This document shows, piece by piece, positions 9,524-20,250 of a stretch of DNA of 64,000 nucleotides (positions within the stretch are counted from its first letter, which is position 1; each line of letters opens with the position of its first letter). Source of the DNA: a bacterium BMS3Abin14 (GTDB lineage Bacteria; BMS3Abin14). The stretch lies in NCBI GenBank assembly GCA_002897695.1, contig BDTG01000028.1, forward strand, positions 27,231 through 91,230. Reading direction: 5' to 3'. The notes under the pieces are model-generated. The model did not search any database and had not been told where the DNA came from. It was given only the letters and a program-made list of their open reading frames with translations. Made by a program: the position numbers and the translations under genes.

Positions 9524-11190
9524 TGGTTACGTCGGGAAGCCTGAAGGCGATAGGTCTTGCAAAATTGCTCGCCGATGCCGAGAGCCGGGGGTTCACAGGG
9601 TCATTGACCCTTAAGGGCAAGACAGGCCTTGCCGGTATTACCCTTAAGGATGGCCATGTCGTTGATGTTCAGGAACCACGGATCAGGAGCCGCCTCGGCC
9701 GTTACCTGGTGACGAAGAACCTCATTACCGAGAAGGAACTCCAGGCGGCTTTGAATACGCAGAAACAGTCGGGTAAAGGAAAATTTCTTGGTGAGATCCT
9801 TGTTGACCAGGCGGTTCTGGACAGGAAAACCCTCGACAGTTCCATGAGGAATGTCGTTGAGGACTCCCTTGTCCATCTCCTCGGGTGGGAAGAAGGGCTG
9901 TACAGGGTTGAGCCCCTGGACGTTGTGGTGGGTGATCCCGTGGAAATAGCCCCCATCCCGGAGCTCCTCTCAAGGACGGCTCAACTTGCCTCGGCTGTGG
10001 AGGAGGAATGGATTATCAGCGAAATTCTTCCTGACGGTGGGGAGCTTGAAAATGGTGTAAGGGGTGAGATCCTCGCGGCGGTTCGCAGGGTCAGCCAGAA
10101 GTTGAGGGAGCTCAAGCCACAGGAGATCGTTCTCATGGTTGAGGATGAGGCCCTTATGCGTAAGATGTTCAAGGACAAACTGGAGAGTTTTGGTTTTGAT
10201 GTGGACGCTGTGGAGTCGCCGCAAAAGGCCATCGAAAAGCTTTCCGACTACGACCTGGAGGGAAAGCTGCCCATCGTTCTGGCGGATCTTATCATGCCCA
10301 CCATCAGCGGCAAGGGTATATTCGGCGGGCTGGAACTGCTTGAGGAGATACAGAAGACCCACAGCCATGTTCCCGTAATAGTCAACACGGCCTACCCGGA
10401 TCCGACCATAAGGAGAAGGGCCCTTTTCCTGGGCGCGACCTATTATATAAACAAACCTGAAAGAAAGGACATCACCCCCGACAAGCTTGAAAATCAGTTG
10501 AACCTCTTTATTGAGGAGGTCGCCCTCTGCATACAGAATGTTATCCAGAGGCATGAGATTTATTTCGAGAGGGAGCAGCAGAACATTCTGCGGGAGGAAC
10601 TTCTTTCCCAGCTCATTCAATCCCGCGAGGAATTGCAGAAAGTGGGGGAACTTGTTCAAAGGGACACGGGGGATATTCGTTTCCTTCGTGAGACCAGCGA
10701 CAAGATGGTGCATAACAAGAGTCTGGCGAAGATGGCAGAGACCATCGTCCAGTTCGCAGGTGATGAGATGGACCGGAGCGCCATCTTCCTGATCAGGCGG
10801 GAAAAGGTGGCGGGTTTTTTCGGCCACGACAGAAGGTCTGATCAGGATGATTTTGGAGATCGTATAAGAGGCCTGAACTTTACCCTGGAAGATTCTCCAG
10901 CTATCCAGGAAGCGGTAATCTCCAGGGACGGGGTCGTCAAACGGAACCCGGGAGATGCTCTGGGATCCGCGCTGTTGGAAGTATTCGGGGATTCTCCTCC
11001 CGAACATTCGGTAATACTCCCCCTGCTGGTGCAGAATATGGTCGTTGCGGTTTTATACTGCGATGTCGTAGCCGGAGGGACCCCGCCGCGGGAGCTGGAT
11101 TCACTGGAAATCCTGCTGAACCTGGCTTCCATGTCCCTGGAGATCCAGCAGCAGCATGCGATTATCCAGAGGCTCAGACAGAGCAGTTAG
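9523..11190 (+). CDS. DUF4388-receiver-GAF regulatory protein
   Basis: A 555-residue cytoplasmic signalling protein. Residues 1-155 match the DUF4388 (PATAN-like) fold typical of deltaproteobacterial and cyanobacterial regulators (GFTGSLTLKGKTGLAGITLK, then GRYLVTKNLITEKELQAALN). About 200-325 is a receiver: VEDEALMRKMF, acceptor aspartate in VLADLIMPTISGKGIFGGLE, and lysine in YYINKPERKD. It carries a few extra residues after the acceptor loop. A coiled-coil segment (about 345-400) leads to a C-terminal GAF-like domain (about 405-550). There is no DNA-binding or enzymatic output domain, so it probably works through protein contacts. AGGAGCGG precedes the start, and ATG 9523 overlaps the hisS stop; a GTG three bases earlier is an alternative. 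Confidence 0.85.
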   Translation: MVTSGSLKAIGLAKLLADAESRGFTGSLTLKGKTGLAGITLKDGHVVDVQEPRIRSRLGRYLVTKNLITEKELQAALNTQKQSGKGKFLGEILVDQAVLDRKTLDSSMRNVVEDSLVHLLGWEEGLYRVEPLDVVVGDPVEIAPIPELLSRTAQLASAVEEEWIISEILPDGGELENGVRGEILAAVRRVSQKLRELKPQEIVLMVEDEALMRKMFKDKLESFGFDVDAVESPQKAIEKLSDYDLEGKLPIVLADLIMPTISGKGIFGGLELLEEIQKTHSHVPVIVNTAYPDPTIRRRALFLGATYYINKPERKDITPDKLENQLNLFIEEVALCIQNVIQRHEIYFEREQQNILREELLSQLIQSREELQKVGELVQRDTGDIRFLRETSDKMVHNKSLAKMAETIVQFAGDEMDRSAIFLIRREKVAGFFGHDRRSDQDDFGDRIRGLNFTLEDSPAIQEAVISRDGVVKRNPGDALGSALLEVFGDSPPEHSVILPLLVQNMVVAVLYCDVVAGGTPPRELDSLEILLNLASMSLEIQQQHAIIQRLRQSS

Positions 11191-11313
11191 ACTCACAGGC
11201 AGGGGACTTCGAGTCACGTTTACCTGTCACGTCGCAGCTCAAGTGAAGACCGGCAGCGTGACGAGCGGGCGAGAGAAAAAGGTTTTTATCCGGACTGATA
11301 TTGGGAGGATAAG

Positions 11314-13116
11314 TTGGATACGGGATCAGATGCACTGGACCAGCAGGGTGATTGGGAGCGAACGCACAACTGTGGAACCCTGAAAAAAGATAATATCGGG
11401 AATGAGGTCATCCTCATGGGTTGGGTCCTTCGCAGAAGGGATCACGGCGGGTTGATCTTCGTCGATCTGAGAGACCGGTGGGGCATAACCCAGGTAGTTT
11501 TCAACCCGGAGAGGGAACCTGAATCCCACGGGAAAGCTGAGCGCCTGAGATCCGAATACGTTATCGCCGTCAGGGGTGAGGTGTCTCCAAGACCCGAAGG
11601 CATGGGAAACCCTGGTCTGGTCACGGGAGCGATTGAGGTGCTGGTTGACGAGTTGAGGGTTCTCAACTCCAGTCTGACCCCCCCGTTTTCCCTTGACGAG
11701 CGTGAGGGTGGGGATGTCGCTGAAATCGTCCGCCTCAAGTACCGGTACCTGGCCCTGCGGCGGGACACCCTGAAAAACAATATGATACAGCGTTCCCTCT
11801 TGGCGAAATGGGTCAGGGACTATTTTTACGATGAGGGATTTCTCGAGATAGAGACACCCTTTCTCACAAAAAGCACCCCAGAGGGCGCCAGGGATTATCT
11901 TGTGCCCAGCAGGGTTAGCCAAGGTAACTTCTACGCACTTCCACAGTCCCCACAGCTTTTCAAACAGATCTTGATGGTAGCCGGGTTCGACCGCTATTTC
12001 CAGATTGTACACTGTTTCAGGGACGAGGACCTGCGTGCGGACCGGCAGCCGGAGTTTACCCAGATCGACGTGGAGATGTCCTTTCCCACGGTTGACACCC
12101 TGTTCGATATAATGGAGCGGATGATGTCCGGGGTCTTCCGGTTCGCCCTGGACCTGGACATAGCGGGACCCTTTCCACGACTGGGTTATGGGGAGTGCCT
12201 TGACAGGTTTGGACTGGACAGGCCGGACACAAGATTCGGGATGGAGCTGGTTGACCTGACGGAGATCCTTGGCTGTACCGAGGCGAGAGTGTTCTCCGAA
12301 ACCGTGGCGGCCGGCGGTATTATCAGAGGGCTGACGGTTAAGGATGGGGGTGGAATGTCCCGCAGAGAGCTCGATGAGCTTACAGCCTATGTGGGGGTTT
12401 ACGGGGCAAAAGGGCTGGCCTGGTTCAAGTATTCCGAGAATGGCTGGCAGTCTCCCCTGGCCAAGTTCATCGGTGAGGACGAAAAAGCGCGGGTGTCCCA
12501 AACGGCCATGTTTGAACCGGGCGACCTGCTTCTGGTAGTCGCGGGCGCCTCCGGCATGGTTAACGAGTCGTTGGGGCAGCTGCGGGTCCACCTCGGGAAC
12601 ATGCTCGACCTCATACCTGCTGACCGCTACGATTTTCTCTGGGTTACCGATTTCCCCCTTTTCGAATACGACGAGAAGGCGGGCAGGTACAACTCCATGC
12701 ACCACCCGTTCACCTCCCCGGTGGAAGAAGACCTGCCCCTCCTCGAAACGGACCCCGGCCGGGTCAGGGCCAAGGCCTACGACATGGTCCTGAACGGGTC
12801 TGAGATCGGTGGCGGCAGCGTTCGTATTCACCGGCAAGACGTACAGAGCACCGTATTCAAGCACCTGAACATAGGACCTGATGAGGCAAGCGAAAAATTC
12901 GGATTTCTCCTTGACGCGCTGCAGTACGGCGCCCCTCCTCACGGCGGCATCGCATTCGGTCTGGACCGCATTATGATGATACTGACCGGATCTGCCTCCA
13001 TCAGGGACGTCATTCCTTTTCCCAAGACCCAGAAAGCCGCTTGTCTCATGACCGATGCGCCCAACCCTGTTGATCCAACCCAGCTTATGGAACTTGGACT
13101 GAAGCTGCGCCGGTAA
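11314..13116 (+). CDS. aspS: Aspartyl-tRNA synthetase
   Basis: Charges tRNA-Asp (or tRNA-Asp/Asn if non-discriminating) in the cytoplasm. It is 600 residues, the usual bacterial length. It has the N-terminal OB-fold (GWVLRRRDHGGLIFVDLRDR), class II motif 2 (FRDEDLRADRQPEFTQIDVE), the STPEGARDYLVPSR loop, the bacterial GAD insertion in the middle, and motif 3 (GIAFGLDRIMMILTG). Start TTG 11314 follows GGGAGGAT with good spacing, and the typical RTHNCG beginning lies 15 residues in. No ATG fits as well. Whether it also feeds an Asp-tRNA(Asn) amidotransferase cannot be decided here. An open antisense frame covers the gene but is only a shadow. Confidence 0.97.
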   Translation: MDTGSDALDQQGDWERTHNCGTLKKDNIGNEVILMGWVLRRRDHGGLIFVDLRDRWGITQVVFNPEREPESHGKAERLRSEYVIAVRGEVSPRPEGMGNPGLVTGAIEVLVDELRVLNSSLTPPFSLDEREGGDVAEIVRLKYRYLALRRDTLKNNMIQRSLLAKWVRDYFYDEGFLEIETPFLTKSTPEGARDYLVPSRVSQGNFYALPQSPQLFKQILMVAGFDRYFQIVHCFRDEDLRADRQPEFTQIDVEMSFPTVDTLFDIMERMMSGVFRFALDLDIAGPFPRLGYGECLDRFGLDRPDTRFGMELVDLTEILGCTEARVFSETVAAGGIIRGLTVKDGGGMSRRELDELTAYVGVYGAKGLAWFKYSENGWQSPLAKFIGEDEKARVSQTAMFEPGDLLLVVAGASGMVNESLGQLRVHLGNMLDLIPADRYDFLWVTDFPLFEYDEKAGRYNSMHHPFTSPVEEDLPLLETDPGRVRAKAYDMVLNGSEIGGGSVRIHRQDVQSTVFKHLNIGPDEASEKFGFLLDALQYGAPPHGGIAFGLDRIMMILTGSASIRDVIPFPKTQKAACLMTDAPNPVDPTQLMELGLKLRR

Positions 13117-13157
13117 AAATACACACTGACCCGGATGAACCCCACTACCTAAAGTTC

Positions 13158-13186
13158 TTGACACCTGAGGGCTACCCTTATATAGG
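13158..13186 (+). promoter_or_regulatory. Sigma-70-type promoter of the mdh-fum-suc-kor operon
   Basis: TTGACA at 13158-13163, a 17-base spacer and TATAGG at 13181-13186. The region is the only sizeable gap before the nine-gene operon, and the operator palindrome starts at the last base of the -10. The match to the -35 is perfect; the -10 is weaker. Confidence 0.65.
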
Positions 13187-13205
13187 TATACTGTATACAG
13201 TATAC
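13186..13205. promoter_or_regulatory. Perfect 20-base palindromic operator GTATACTGTATACAGTATAC
   Basis: The 20 bases equal their own reverse complement. The site sits at the -10/+1 region of the mdh promoter, a repressor position. The same core, GTATACTGTATAC, recurs just downstream of the -10 of the sdhCAB promoter (35132-35146). The look is that of GntR-type (for example FCD subfamily) operators, but no regulator gene for it is in the window. Confidence 0.7.
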
Positions 13206-13338
13206 TGAAGTTGTGCCCATTAAATGATATCTTTCGTTTTCCGTGGAGTAAAAGGCCACGACTGGTTTTTTTGCGGCCTTATCAATAGGTAGTAGTGTGA
13301 CAGTAGTGCAAAAAAATCGGCGTCTTGAACAGGTATAA

Positions 13339-14325
<987 letters not shown>

Positions 14326-14358
14326 TTTTTCCGGGGTTTCTTCTATCTAACTGCAGAT

Positions 14359-14393
14359 GGAGGGTCGTCTTCTACTTTCACGGAGGACCCTCC
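14359..14393 (+). terminator. Hairpin between mdh and fumA, possible attenuator
   Basis: GGAGGGTC (14359-14366) pairs with GACCCTCC (14386-14393) across a 19-base loop, followed by a modest T-rich run (TTCTGTTTG). The U-tract is weak, so partial termination or mRNA stabilisation that raises mdh over the distal genes is more likely than full termination. Confidence 0.45.
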
Positions 14394-14474
14394 TTCTGTT
14401 TGTGAACGCGAAATTCTACTTTTGGAAAAAGATGGAGACCTGTTCGGCGTGATTGGATGCCCGGAGGAAAAACC

Positions 14475-15314
14475 ATGAGAGAGATCGAGGCCCGGCAGAT
14501 AACCCGGGCCGTTAAAGAGCTTTGCATGAATGCGGCTTATCACCTGGGCGATGATGTGGTCGGGGCTATCAGGGAAGGTCTGGAAAAGGAGGCATCTCCC
14601 ACCGGCAGGGATGTGTTGAACCAGCTTCTCGAGAATGCGGAGATAGCCTCGGCAGGGGAGTTCCCCCTTTGCCAGGATTGCGGCCTTGCGGTTATCTTCG
14701 TTGAACTTGGCCAGGATGTCCACGTGAGCGGCAGCGACCTCAACGATGCCATCCATGAAGGGGTCAGGCAGGGCTATGGGGAAGCCTATCTCCGAAAGAG
14801 CGTATGTCATCCCTTCACCCGTAAAAATACCGGAGATAACACGCCCTCCATCATCCACGTTAAGATTGTCCCTGGTGAAAAGATCAAGCTGACCATGGCC
14901 GCCAAGGGAGGGGGCAGTGAGAATATGAGCCGGGTCATGATGCTCAAACCTTCCGATGGGAAGGAAGGTATCATGGATTATGTTATCGGGCGGGTAATAG
15001 AATCAGGCCCCAACCCCTGTCCTCCAACCATCGTCGGTGTTGGAATAGGGGGGACATACGAAAAGGCCGCTCTTATTGCCAAGGAGGCTCTCCTCCGCCC
15101 CGTCGGCCGACCAAGCCCTGACCCGGAACTGGCAGAGATGGAGAAAAAAATTCTCGATGCAGTGAATGGATCCGGCATCGGTCCGGCCGGGCTGGGGGGC
15201 AGGGTGACTTCATTTGCCGTCCACATCGAGATGAACCCCTGTCACATCGCCAGCCTTCCGGTGGCGGTTAATATCAACTGCCATTCCCACCGGCACAAGG
15301 AAACGGTCATCTAA
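14475..15314 (+). CDS. fumA: Fumarate hydratase class I, alpha (N-terminal) subunit
   Basis: Hydrates fumarate to malate using an oxygen-sensitive [4Fe-4S] cluster. The 279-residue product matches the N-terminal half of single-chain class I fumarases and the alpha chain of split ones: CQDCGLAVIFVELG supplies an early cysteine pair, KNTGDNTPSIIHV and AAKGGGSENMSRV are family blocks, and IEMNPCHIASLPVAVN ends the domain. Start ATG 14475 has GGAGG six bases upstream. The beta subunit begins 14 bases after the stop, so the split form is complete. The same chain type occurs in L-tartrate dehydratase, but the TCA neighbours favour fumarase. Confidence 0.92.
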   Translation: MREIEARQITRAVKELCMNAAYHLGDDVVGAIREGLEKEASPTGRDVLNQLLENAEIASAGEFPLCQDCGLAVIFVELGQDVHVSGSDLNDAIHEGVRQGYGEAYLRKSVCHPFTRKNTGDNTPSIIHVKIVPGEKIKLTMAAKGGGSENMSRVMMLKPSDGKEGIMDYVIGRVIESGPNPCPPTIVGVGIGGTYEKAALIAKEALLRPVGRPSPDPELAEMEKKILDAVNGSGIGPAGLGGRVTSFAVHIEMNPCHIASLPVAVNINCHSHRHKETVI

Positions 15315-15328
15315 GGGAGGTATTGATC

Positions 15329-15886
15329 ATGTCGGAACCTGTTCGGTTGACTCCCCCTCTGTCGGGGGAAGATGTTGAGTTTTTGAAAGCAGGTGACAGG
15401 GTGCTGATCTCCGGTACGATCTACACGGGGCGGGATGCCGCCCATAAGAGGCTTGTGGATCTGTTGGAGAAGGGTGATCCTCTTCCCCTGGAACTGGAGG
15501 GCCAGGTCATCTATTTTGTCGGTCCCTCTCCGAGCAGGCCTGGAAATCCCATCGGTTCTGCCGGCCCGACCACCAGTTACCGTATGGACGCCTATTCTCC
15601 TGTCCTCATAGAGAAGGGGCTGAAAGTAATGATAGGCAAGGGAGCGCGTTCACAGGAAGTTATTGATGCGATGGTACGCTATAAGGCGGTTTATCTTGCG
15701 GCGGTAGGCGGGGCAGCGGCCCTGATATCCCGAAGGATCGAGTCCTGTGAGGTCATCGCCTACGAGGACCTCGGCCCGGAGGCCATTCGAAAGCTGGAAG
15801 TCAGGGATTTTCCCGCTATCGTGGTAAACGACTGCGAGGGAAACGATCTTTACAGGCAGGGTGTGGAAGAGTACAAGACGGCGTAA
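15329..15886 (+). CDS. fumB: Fumarate hydratase class I, beta (C-terminal) subunit
   Basis: Second half of the split class I fumarase, 185 residues. Family blocks are visible: [20 protein letters not shown] near the N-terminus, [20 protein letters not shown] with the substrate-contact region, [13 protein letters not shown], and the terminal [17 protein letters not shown] 15329 follows GGGAGG with an 8-base gap; a TTG six bases earlier is less likely. With the alpha chain it forms the Fe-S enzyme linking succinate dehydrogenase to malate dehydrogenase. The 89 bases before sucC hold no gene. Confidence 0.92.
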   Translation: MSEPVRLTPPLSGEDVEFLKAGDRVLISGTIYTGRDAAHKRLVDLLEKGDPLPLELEGQVIYFVGPSPSRPGNPIGSAGPTTSYRMDAYSPVLIEKGLKVMIGKGARSQEVIDAMVRYKAVYLAAVGGAAALISRRIESCEVIAYEDLGPEAIRKLEVRDFPAIVVNDCEGNDLYRQGVEEYKTA

Positions 15887-15975
15887 TATTTTTATGGAAG
15901 GGGAAGGCTCGGTGCTACCCCCTATACAGCAGTCGGTCCCCCGGGTGGCGGGATCAGATAGCGGGAGGTCATTGC

Positions 15976-17145
15976 ATGAAGGTCCACGAATACCAGGCGA
16001 AACAGCTTCTTCGGGAATATGGCGTTCCGGTGCCGGACGGGGGGATGGGCAGAACCCCTGCGGAGGCCCGGAAGATAGCCGAAGAATTGGGCGGGAAAGT
16101 CGTTGTAAAGGCTCAGATCCATGCCGGGGGCCGCGGCAAGGCCGGCGGCGTTAAGTTGGTTTCAGGACCCGCGGAGGCCGAGAAGGTGGCTGGGGAGCTT
16201 ATAGGCAAAACCCTGATAACCCACCAGACCGGACCCGGGGGGAAGGTTGTCAATCAGATCCTCATCGAGGGAGGGGTTGAGATCGCATCCGAGTTCTACC
16301 TCGGCATGGCCATCGATCGCGCAACCGAGAGGGTCGCCATCATGGCGAGTACCGAGGGAGGGGTTGAGATCGAGAAAGTAGCGGCCGAAGCCCCTGAGAA
16401 GATCCTCAAGGAATTCGTGGACCCGGCCGTGGGATTGATGCCCTTTCAGGCCAGGAAGATTGCATTCAATCTGGGTTTGACCGGAAAGACTGCGTCTGCC
16501 GCGGCCTCCTTTGTCCTGAAGCTTTACAGACTGTTTATGGACAAGGATTGTTCACTGGCTGAGATCAATCCGCTCATCACCACTGCGACCGGCGAGGTGA
16601 TTGCCCTTGACGCAAAGTTGAATTTTGACGACAATGCCCTTTTCCGGCACCCTGATATCGTTGAGCTTCGGGACCTTTCGGAGGAACAGCCGCAGGAGAC
16701 CGAAGCCTCGGAGTACGGGCTCTCCTATATAAAACTGGAGGGCAATGTGGGGTGTATGGTCAACGGTGCGGGCCTAGCCATGTCCACCATGGACATTATC
16801 AAGCTTGCAGGCGGCGAGCCGGCGAATTTTCTGGATGTGGGCGGAGCGGCCAAGGAGGAATCCGTCACTAATGCCTTCAGGATCATTCTCTCCGATAAAA
16901 ATGTTAAGGTTGTCCTCGTCAATATTTTCGGGGGCATCGTCCGTTGCGATATCGTGGCCCAGGGTGTGATCAATGCTGCGAAAAACCTGAACGTGACGGT
17001 CCCTGTCGTCGTCAGGCTCGAGGGCACGAATGCGAAGGAGGGGCTCAGCCTTATTGAAAAATCAGGGATGAAATTTATTACGGCCAAAGGCCTGAAGGCC
17101 GCTGCAGAGCAGGCGGTAGCTGCCGCAAAGAGCGGGGAGGTGTAG
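15976..17145 (+). CDS. sucC: Succinyl-CoA ligase [ADP/GDP-forming], beta subunit
   Basis: With SucD it interconverts succinyl-CoA and succinate with nucleotide phosphorylation. At 389 residues the length is normal. The N-terminal ATP-grasp opens [20 protein letters not shown] and includes [17 protein letters not shown]; the C-terminal CoA-ligase domain includes [28 protein letters not shown] and [11 protein letters not shown]. Start ATG 15976 follows GGGAGG. One base separates it from sucD. Together with the downstream ferredoxin-linked 2-oxoglutarate oxidoreductase it covers 2-oxoglutarate to succinate, or the reverse. Confidence 0.97.
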   Translation: MKVHEYQAKQLLREYGVPVPDGGMGRTPAEARKIAEELGGKVVVKAQIHAGGRGKAGGVKLVSGPAEAEKVAGELIGKTLITHQTGPGGKVVNQILIEGGVEIASEFYLGMAIDRATERVAIMASTEGGVEIEKVAAEAPEKILKEFVDPAVGLMPFQARKIAFNLGLTGKTASAAASFVLKLYRLFMDKDCSLAEINPLITTATGEVIALDAKLNFDDNALFRHPDIVELRDLSEEQPQETEASEYGLSYIKLEGNVGCMVNGAGLAMSTMDIIKLAGGEPANFLDVGGAAKEESVTNAFRIILSDKNVKVVLVNIFGGIVRCDIVAQGVINAAKNLNVTVPVVVRLEGTNAKEGLSLIEKSGMKFITAKGLKAAAEQAVAAAKSGEV

Positions 17146-17146
17146 G

Positions 17147-18019
17147 ATGAGCATCCTGGTAAACAGCGATACGAGGGTTGTCGTTCAGGGAATCACGGGA
17201 CACGAGGGTAGTTTCCACACAAGGCAGTGCGTAGCCTACGGGACCAAAGTGGTCGCCGGGGTGACGCCTGGAAAGGGCGGCCAGGACGTCGATGGCATCC
17301 CTGTTTTCAACACGGTATCCCAGGCGGTAGAAAAGGAGGGCGCCGACGCGGCCCTGATTTTCGTTCCACCTGCATTTTGCGCCGACGCTATCCTTGAGGC
17401 GGCTTACGGGGGGGTCGATCTCGTTGTATGTATTACCGAGGGGATTCCCACTCTGGACATGGTCAAGGTGAAAAACGCACTTGGGGCTACGGGTGTGCGG
17501 ATGATCGGGCCTAACTGTCCCGGTGTCATGACCCCGGGTCAGTGCAAGATGGGCATCATGCCCGGGTTTATCCATAAGGAGGGGCGCGTTGGCGTTATCT
17601 CCAGGAGCGGGACCCTGACCTACGAGGCCGTCGGCCAGTTGACGGAGCTTGGCATCGGTCAGAGTACATGCATCGGCATTGGGGGAGACCCCATTATCGG
17701 CAGCACATTTGTTGATCTTTTACGGCTTTTCAACGATGATCCTGATACCGACGCCGTGGTGATGATCGGCGAGATCGGCGGCTCTGCGGAGGAGACCGCC
17801 GCAGACTTTATCAAAAAAGAGATGGGTAAACCGGTTGTGTCGTTCATCGCCGGACAGACTGCCCCTCCCGGGAAGCGGATGGGGCATGCCGGGGCTATTA
17901 TTGCTGGTGGAAAAGGTACTGCCGCCGAAAAGATTGTCAGCCTGGAGGCAGCCGGGGTTACCGTCAGCAGGAGCCCCTCGGAAATTGGCGCCAGGATAGC
18001 TGAAGTCCTTGGCGCCTGA
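17147..18019 (+). CDS. sucD: Succinyl-CoA ligase [ADP/GDP-forming], alpha subunit
   Basis: The 290-residue partner of SucC. It carries the CoA-binding Rossmann start ([21 protein letters not shown]), the GVTPGKGGQ loop, [20 protein letters not shown], and the phosphorylated active-site histidine in [19 protein letters not shown] 17147 follows GGGGAGGTG at the end of sucC, so translation is coupled. Nothing is unusual in length or motifs. Confidence 0.97.
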   Translation: MSILVNSDTRVVVQGITGHEGSFHTRQCVAYGTKVVAGVTPGKGGQDVDGIPVFNTVSQAVEKEGADAALIFVPPAFCADAILEAAYGGVDLVVCITEGIPTLDMVKVKNALGATGVRMIGPNCPGVMTPGQCKMGIMPGFIHKEGRVGVISRSGTLTYEAVGQLTELGIGQSTCIGIGGDPIIGSTFVDLLRLFNDDPDTDAVVMIGEIGGSAEETAADFIKKEMGKPVVSFIAGQTAPPGKRMGHAGAIIAGGKGTAAEKIVSLEAAGVTVSRSPSEIGARIAEVLGA

Positions 18020-18032
18020 CAGGGAGGAAAGA

Positions 18033-18287
18033 ATGGCCAATATCGCTCCTGACGAGAAGACTGAGGTAGCGCAATATGGTGGGAGAAAAATCACCATAAT
18101 TCCCCGATATTGCAAGGGGTGCGAGATCTGTGTGAAGTTCTGCCCTGCTTCGGTCCTGGAAATGAAAGATTTCAAGGTTCACACAGCTCGCATTGAGGAC
18201 TGTACCGAATGCATGCTCTGTGAGGTGAGATGCCCCGATTTTGCCATTTTTGTAGATGAATCGGGTAAAAAGGGGAAGGCGAAATGA
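18033..18287 (+). CDS. korD: 2-oxoglutarate:ferredoxin oxidoreductase, delta (2x[4Fe-4S] ferredoxin-like) subunit
   Basis: An 84-residue ferredoxin-type subunit with two cluster motifs, CKGCEICVKFCP and CTECMLCEVRCP, each giving CxxCxxCxxxCP. In KorDABC complexes it passes electrons between the TPP site and external ferredoxin. ATG 18033 has AGGGAGGAAAG upstream; an in-frame TTG at 18009 lies inside sucD and is not needed. Its stop overlaps the korA start (ATGA at 18284-18287). Confidence 0.9.
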   Translation: MANIAPDEKTEVAQYGGRKITIIPRYCKGCEICVKFCPASVLEMKDFKVHTARIEDCTECMLCEVRCPDFAIFVDESGKKGKAK

Positions 18288-19417
18288 GCGGCAAGGACGT
18301 ATTTTTTCAAGGTAATGAAGCCTGTGCGCACGGTGCCCTTTATGCCGGCTGCCGTTTTTTCGCCGGCTATCCCATCACCCCATCAACCGAGGTAGCTGAA
18401 TTGATGTCACGCTTCCTGCCGAAGCTTGGCGGGGCGTTTATCCAGATGGAGGATGAGATCGCCGCCATGGCGGCCACCATCGGGGGGTCCCTCGCAGGCA
18501 AAAAAAGCCTGACGGCTACCAGTGGTCCCGGTTTTTCCCTCAAACAGGAAAACATCGGGTTCGCATGCATAACGGAGATACCGTGTGTGATCCTGAATGT
18601 CATGCGAGGCGGCCCCAGCACCGGGCTGCCCACCGGCCCCAGCCAGTCGGACGTCATGCAGGCCAGGTGGGGCACCCATGGGGATCATCCGGTCATCGCC
18701 TTAACCCCCGCCTCCGTTCAGGAGATCTTCACCGAAACGGTGAGGGCTTTCAACCTGGCCGAGAGGCTCAGGACCCCGGTTATCCTTCTCCTCGATGAGA
18801 TTATCGGTCACATGAGGGAAAAGATCACTATTCCCCCCGAAGGGGAGCTTGAGATCTGGGACCGTCCCAGGCCAACGTGCAAACCTGAGGAGTATAAACC
18901 TTACGACATCAGTGAAGGGTTGATTCCGCCCATGGCCGATTTCGGCTCCGGCTACCGCTGGCACACCACCGGCCTGAACCATGATGAAACAGGATTTCCA
19001 ACCAACAAGCCCGAATTGGTGGAACCGGAAGCTGAGAGGCTTATGAACAAGATCACCCGCAATCTGGACATCATAGAAAAGTATGACTACCACGAGGCCA
19101 GGGGGGCTAAGGTCGGGATGATGGCCTTCGGTTCCACATCCCGGTCCGCGCGCGCGGCCATCAGAACCCTGGCCGCAGAGGGGATTCCTGTGGAGTTCCT
19201 CAGGCCCGTCACCCTTTGGCCCTTTCCCACGAAGATCATCGAGAAGATGGCCGAAAATGTTGATGCCATAATTGTCCCTGAGATGAATCTCGGCCAGATG
19301 TCTGAGGAGGTCCAGAGGTGCGCCTGCGGCAAGGCCAGGGTCGTTGGGATTAACAGGGTGGACGGTGATCCGATAACACCCGCGCAGATCATTGACAAGA
19401 TCAGGGAGGTGTCGTGA
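18284..19417 (+). CDS. korA: 2-oxoglutarate:ferredoxin oxidoreductase, alpha subunit
   Basis: A 377-residue alpha chain of the 2-oxoacid:acceptor oxidoreductase family. Visible blocks are the YPITPSTEVAE pyrimidine-domain motif, QMEDEIAAMAATIGGSLAGK, SGPGFSLKQENIGFACITEI, and GGPSTGLPTGPSQSDVMQAR. The enzyme decarboxylates 2-oxoglutarate to succinyl-CoA with ferredoxin as acceptor, or carboxylates succinyl-CoA in reductive cycles. The substrate call rests on linkage to sucCD, mdh and fum; sequence alone does not exclude other 2-oxoacids. Both ends overlap neighbouring genes by 4 bases or less. Confidence 0.92.
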   Translation: MSGKDVFFQGNEACAHGALYAGCRFFAGYPITPSTEVAELMSRFLPKLGGAFIQMEDEIAAMAATIGGSLAGKKSLTATSGPGFSLKQENIGFACITEIPCVILNVMRGGPSTGLPTGPSQSDVMQARWGTHGDHPVIALTPASVQEIFTETVRAFNLAERLRTPVILLLDEIIGHMREKITIPPEGELEIWDRPRPTCKPEEYKPYDISEGLIPPMADFGSGYRWHTTGLNHDETGFPTNKPELVEPEAERLMNKITRNLDIIEKYDYHEARGAKVGMMAFGSTSRSARAAIRTLAAEGIPVEFLRPVTLWPFPTKIIEKMAENVDAIIVPEMNLGQMSEEVQRCACGKARVVGINRVDGDPITPAQIIDKIREVS

Positions 19418-20235
19418 TGGCATTTAACTACGCGCAATATACCCGGCCGGGCAAGCTTCCCCACATCTGGTGTCCGGGATGCGCCCATGGAATCGTTATG
19501 AAATCGCTTATCAGGGCCATCGATCGGGTTGGGCTGGATAAGGACAACACCGTTATCGTATCAGGGATAGGCTGCGCTTCAAGGCTTCCCGGCTATGTCG
19601 ACTTCAACACTCTGCACACCACCCATGGAAGAGGCCTTGGATTTGCCACGGGAATAAAGATGGCCAATCCGAAGCTTGATGTTATTGTCGTGGGTGGCGA
19701 CGGGGATTCCCTCGCCATCGGCGGGAATCATTTTATACACGCCTGCCGAAGGAACATCAACATCACTCTGGTGGTTTTCAACAACTTTATCTACGGCATG
19801 ACAGGAGGTCAATTCTCGCCAACGACCCCCCATGGCAGGCTTGCAAGCACCACACCTTACGGCAATCCTGATTACTCTTTCGACGTGGTGGAGTTGGCAT
19901 CGGGCGCCGGGGCGAGCTTTGTGGGGCGCCATACCGCGTATCATGCCATTCCACTGGAGAGGATGATTGCCGATGCCATCTCCCATAAGGGATTTTCGGT
20001 GGTGGATGCCCTGTGCACGTGCCCGACGACCTACGGACGAAGGAACAAACTGGGAACGGCTGTGGATATGATCGAGTGGTTTAAAAATAATACCGTGGGC
20101 ATCAAGGCGGCTGGAAAGCTTCCTCCCGAAAAGGTCGAGGGAAAGATCCTCACCGGCGTGTTTAAAAATATTGAAAAGCCCGAATATTGTATGGAATACG
20201 AAAACATCAAGGCAAAGGCAGGGAACAGGCCCTGA
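19417..20235 (+). CDS. korB: 2-oxoglutarate:ferredoxin oxidoreductase, beta (TPP-binding) subunit
   Basis: A 272-residue beta chain. It has the HIWCPGCAHGIVMK cluster/TPP entry motif, SGIGCASRLPGYVDFNTLHT, and the thiamine diphosphate motif GDGDSLAIGGNHFIHACRRN followed by NNFIYGMTGGQFSPT. ATG 19417 shares its A with the korA stop (TGATG), showing tight coupling; a GTG three bases earlier is an alternative. It forms the catalytic core with KorA. Confidence 0.93.
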   Translation: MAFNYAQYTRPGKLPHIWCPGCAHGIVMKSLIRAIDRVGLDKDNTVIVSGIGCASRLPGYVDFNTLHTTHGRGLGFATGIKMANPKLDVIVVGGDGDSLAIGGNHFIHACRRNINITLVVFNNFIYGMTGGQFSPTTPHGRLASTTPYGNPDYSFDVVELASGAGASFVGRHTAYHAIPLERMIADAISHKGFSVVDALCTCPTTYGRRNKLGTAVDMIEWFKNNTVGIKAAGKLPPEKVEGKILTGVFKNIEKPEYCMEYENIKAKAGNRP

Positions 20236-20250
20236 CCAGGAGGTAATATC

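Noticed and set aside
11326-13164. Long open frame antisense to aspS (about 600 codons)
   Set aside because: It mirrors the aspS codon pattern, has no start signal or recognisable domain, and aspS is certain.
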